Origin: Paracoccaceae bacterium
GTDB lineage: Bacteria; Pseudomonadota; Alphaproteobacteria; Rhodobacterales; Rhodobacteraceae
Reading direction: 5' to 3'
DNA: 14,170 bases
NCBI GenBank assembly: GCA_021767525.1
Contig: JAASTF010000053.1
Coordinates: 1-14,170 of the forward strand
This document shows, in pieces, positions 13,526 to 14,170 of the stretch. The notes beneath the pieces are model-generated. The model was given only the letters and a program-made list of their open reading frames with translations. It was not told the DNA's origin and searched no databases. The translations under genes and the position numbers were made by a program. Position 1 is the first letter of the stretch, and every line of letters begins with the position of its first letter.

Positions 13526-14170
13526 TCAGATTTTGCGGCCTGCTTTTTCCCAGTAGGGTGCGCGCAGGCGGGGTTTGAACACCTTGCCGGTATCCTCGCG
13601 CGGCAGGCGGTCGTGAAAATCGATGATACGCGGATGCTTGAACCGCGCCAGCTTGCCATCCAGAAAGGCCCGCAGCTCGGCCTCGTCGGGCGTCCAGCCG
13701 TCGCTGGGCTCGATGGCGGCCACCACCTGTTCACCGAACTCGGGATCGGGCGCGCCGAACACGGCGGCGTCGCGGATGAAGGGCGCGCGCATCAGCACCG
13801 CCTCGATCTCGGCGGGAAAGATGTTGGCTCCGCCGGAAATGATCATGTCCTTCTTGCGGTCGGTGATGAACAGGTATCCGTCCTCGTCCACCCAGCCCAG
13901 ATCGCCGACCGAGAAATGCCCGTGCTTTTCCGCGCGGCTGGCATCGTCGTTCGAATAATCGAACCCCCCGAACGCATCCATCCTTGCGTAAATCTCGCCC
14001 ACCTCACCGGGGGGCAACTCGTTGTCATCCTCGTCAAGGATCATCAGCGTGCCACCCATCTGCATCCGCCCCGCGGTGCCGGGCCGCTCCAGGGCATCCG
14101 CGCTCGAGGCCATGGTCATGAACCCGATCTCGGTCGCGCCATAGCTTTCCCAGAACACCGGCCCCCACCA
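13526..14170 (-). CDS. AMP-dependent acyl-CoA synthetase/ligase, C-terminal part, cut by window edge
   Basis: The last 214 residues of an ANL-superfamily adenylating enzyme. It activates a carboxylic acid with ATP to an acyl-AMP and usually transfers it to CoA. The frame is open through base 14170, so the N-terminal part (about 300 residues) lies to the right. Visible core motifs in order: A5 YGATE near the start, A7 GDLGWVD, A8 hinge with DRKKDMIISGGANIFPAEIE, and A10 PREDTGKVFK with the catalytic lysine (codon 13583-13585 on the complement). The arrangement resembles FadD-like and medium-chain acyl-CoA ligases, but this part does not fix the substrate. It is convergent with the M16 pair and unrelated to it by operon. 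With fadH in the same region a fatty-acid role is possible, but that is inference only. Confidence 0.93.
   Translation of the reverse strand, partial: WWGPVFWESYGATEIGFMTMASSADALERPGTAGRMQMGGTLMILDEDDNELPPGEVGEIYARMDAFGGFDYSNDDASRAEKHGHFSVGDLGWVDEDGYLFITDRKKDMIISGGANIFPAEIEAVLMRAPFIRDAAVFGAPDPEFGEQVVAAIEPSDGWTPDEAELRAFLDGKLARFKHPRIIDFHDRLPREDTGKVFKPRLRAPYWEKAGRKI

Noticed and set aside
1..14170. CRISPR array, tRNA or rRNA gene, insertion sequence, prophage or defence system
   Set aside because: No regularly spaced direct repeats, no cloverleaf-type sequence, no transposase or phage gene and no known defence protein is seen on either strand. The genes are housekeeping or conserved envelope genes.

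Overview
The window is ordinary chromosomal DNA from an alphaproteobacterium, most likely a member of the Rhodobacterales (Roseobacter group). It is GC-rich with strong G/C preference at third codon positions. The order heparinase-like / purH / lspA / BamF-type lipoprotein / two M16 peptidases is one I associate with that group. The placement comes from memory of the families and was not checked by a search. Thirteen real genes are visible: twelve on the + strand and one, cut by the right edge, on the - strand. There are no rRNA or tRNA genes, no insertion sequence and no CRISPR array, and no unexplained stretch over 300 bases.

Left part (1-3880): the 3' end of ilvD (branched-chain amino acid synthesis) is followed after 7 bases by a small lipoprotein gene. 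After a short AT-rich gap with a promoter-like sequence come two uncharacterised genes in tandem (254 and 125 residues), then a 99-residue YdhR-like protein.

Middle (3881-9540): two perfect inverted repeats with 3-base loops sit back to back ahead of fadH (2,4-dienoyl-CoA reductase, unsaturated fatty acid breakdown). After fadH lies a GC-rich double-hairpin intergenic element. It is followed by a good sigma70-type promoter and a two-gene unit of a heparinase II/III-like protein and purH (last two steps to IMP).

Right part (9541-14170): an envelope group. It holds lspA (signal peptidase II), a DUF3035/BamF-type lipoprotein that LspA would be expected to process, and two translationally coupled periplasmic M16 peptidase subunits. 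The first subunit keeps the zinc site and has lost the C-terminal Arg/Tyr pair; the second is the reverse, so they are probably one split-site heterodimer. A convergent gap with several hairpins, including a second relative of the element after fadH, separates them from the 3' end of an acyl-CoA/AMP ligase gene on the - strand.

I see no clearly new biological system. The items most worth following up are the two families of intergenic inverted repeats, the uncharacterised gene pair at 2389-3543, the complementary M16 pair, and the heparinase-like gene fixed next to purH.
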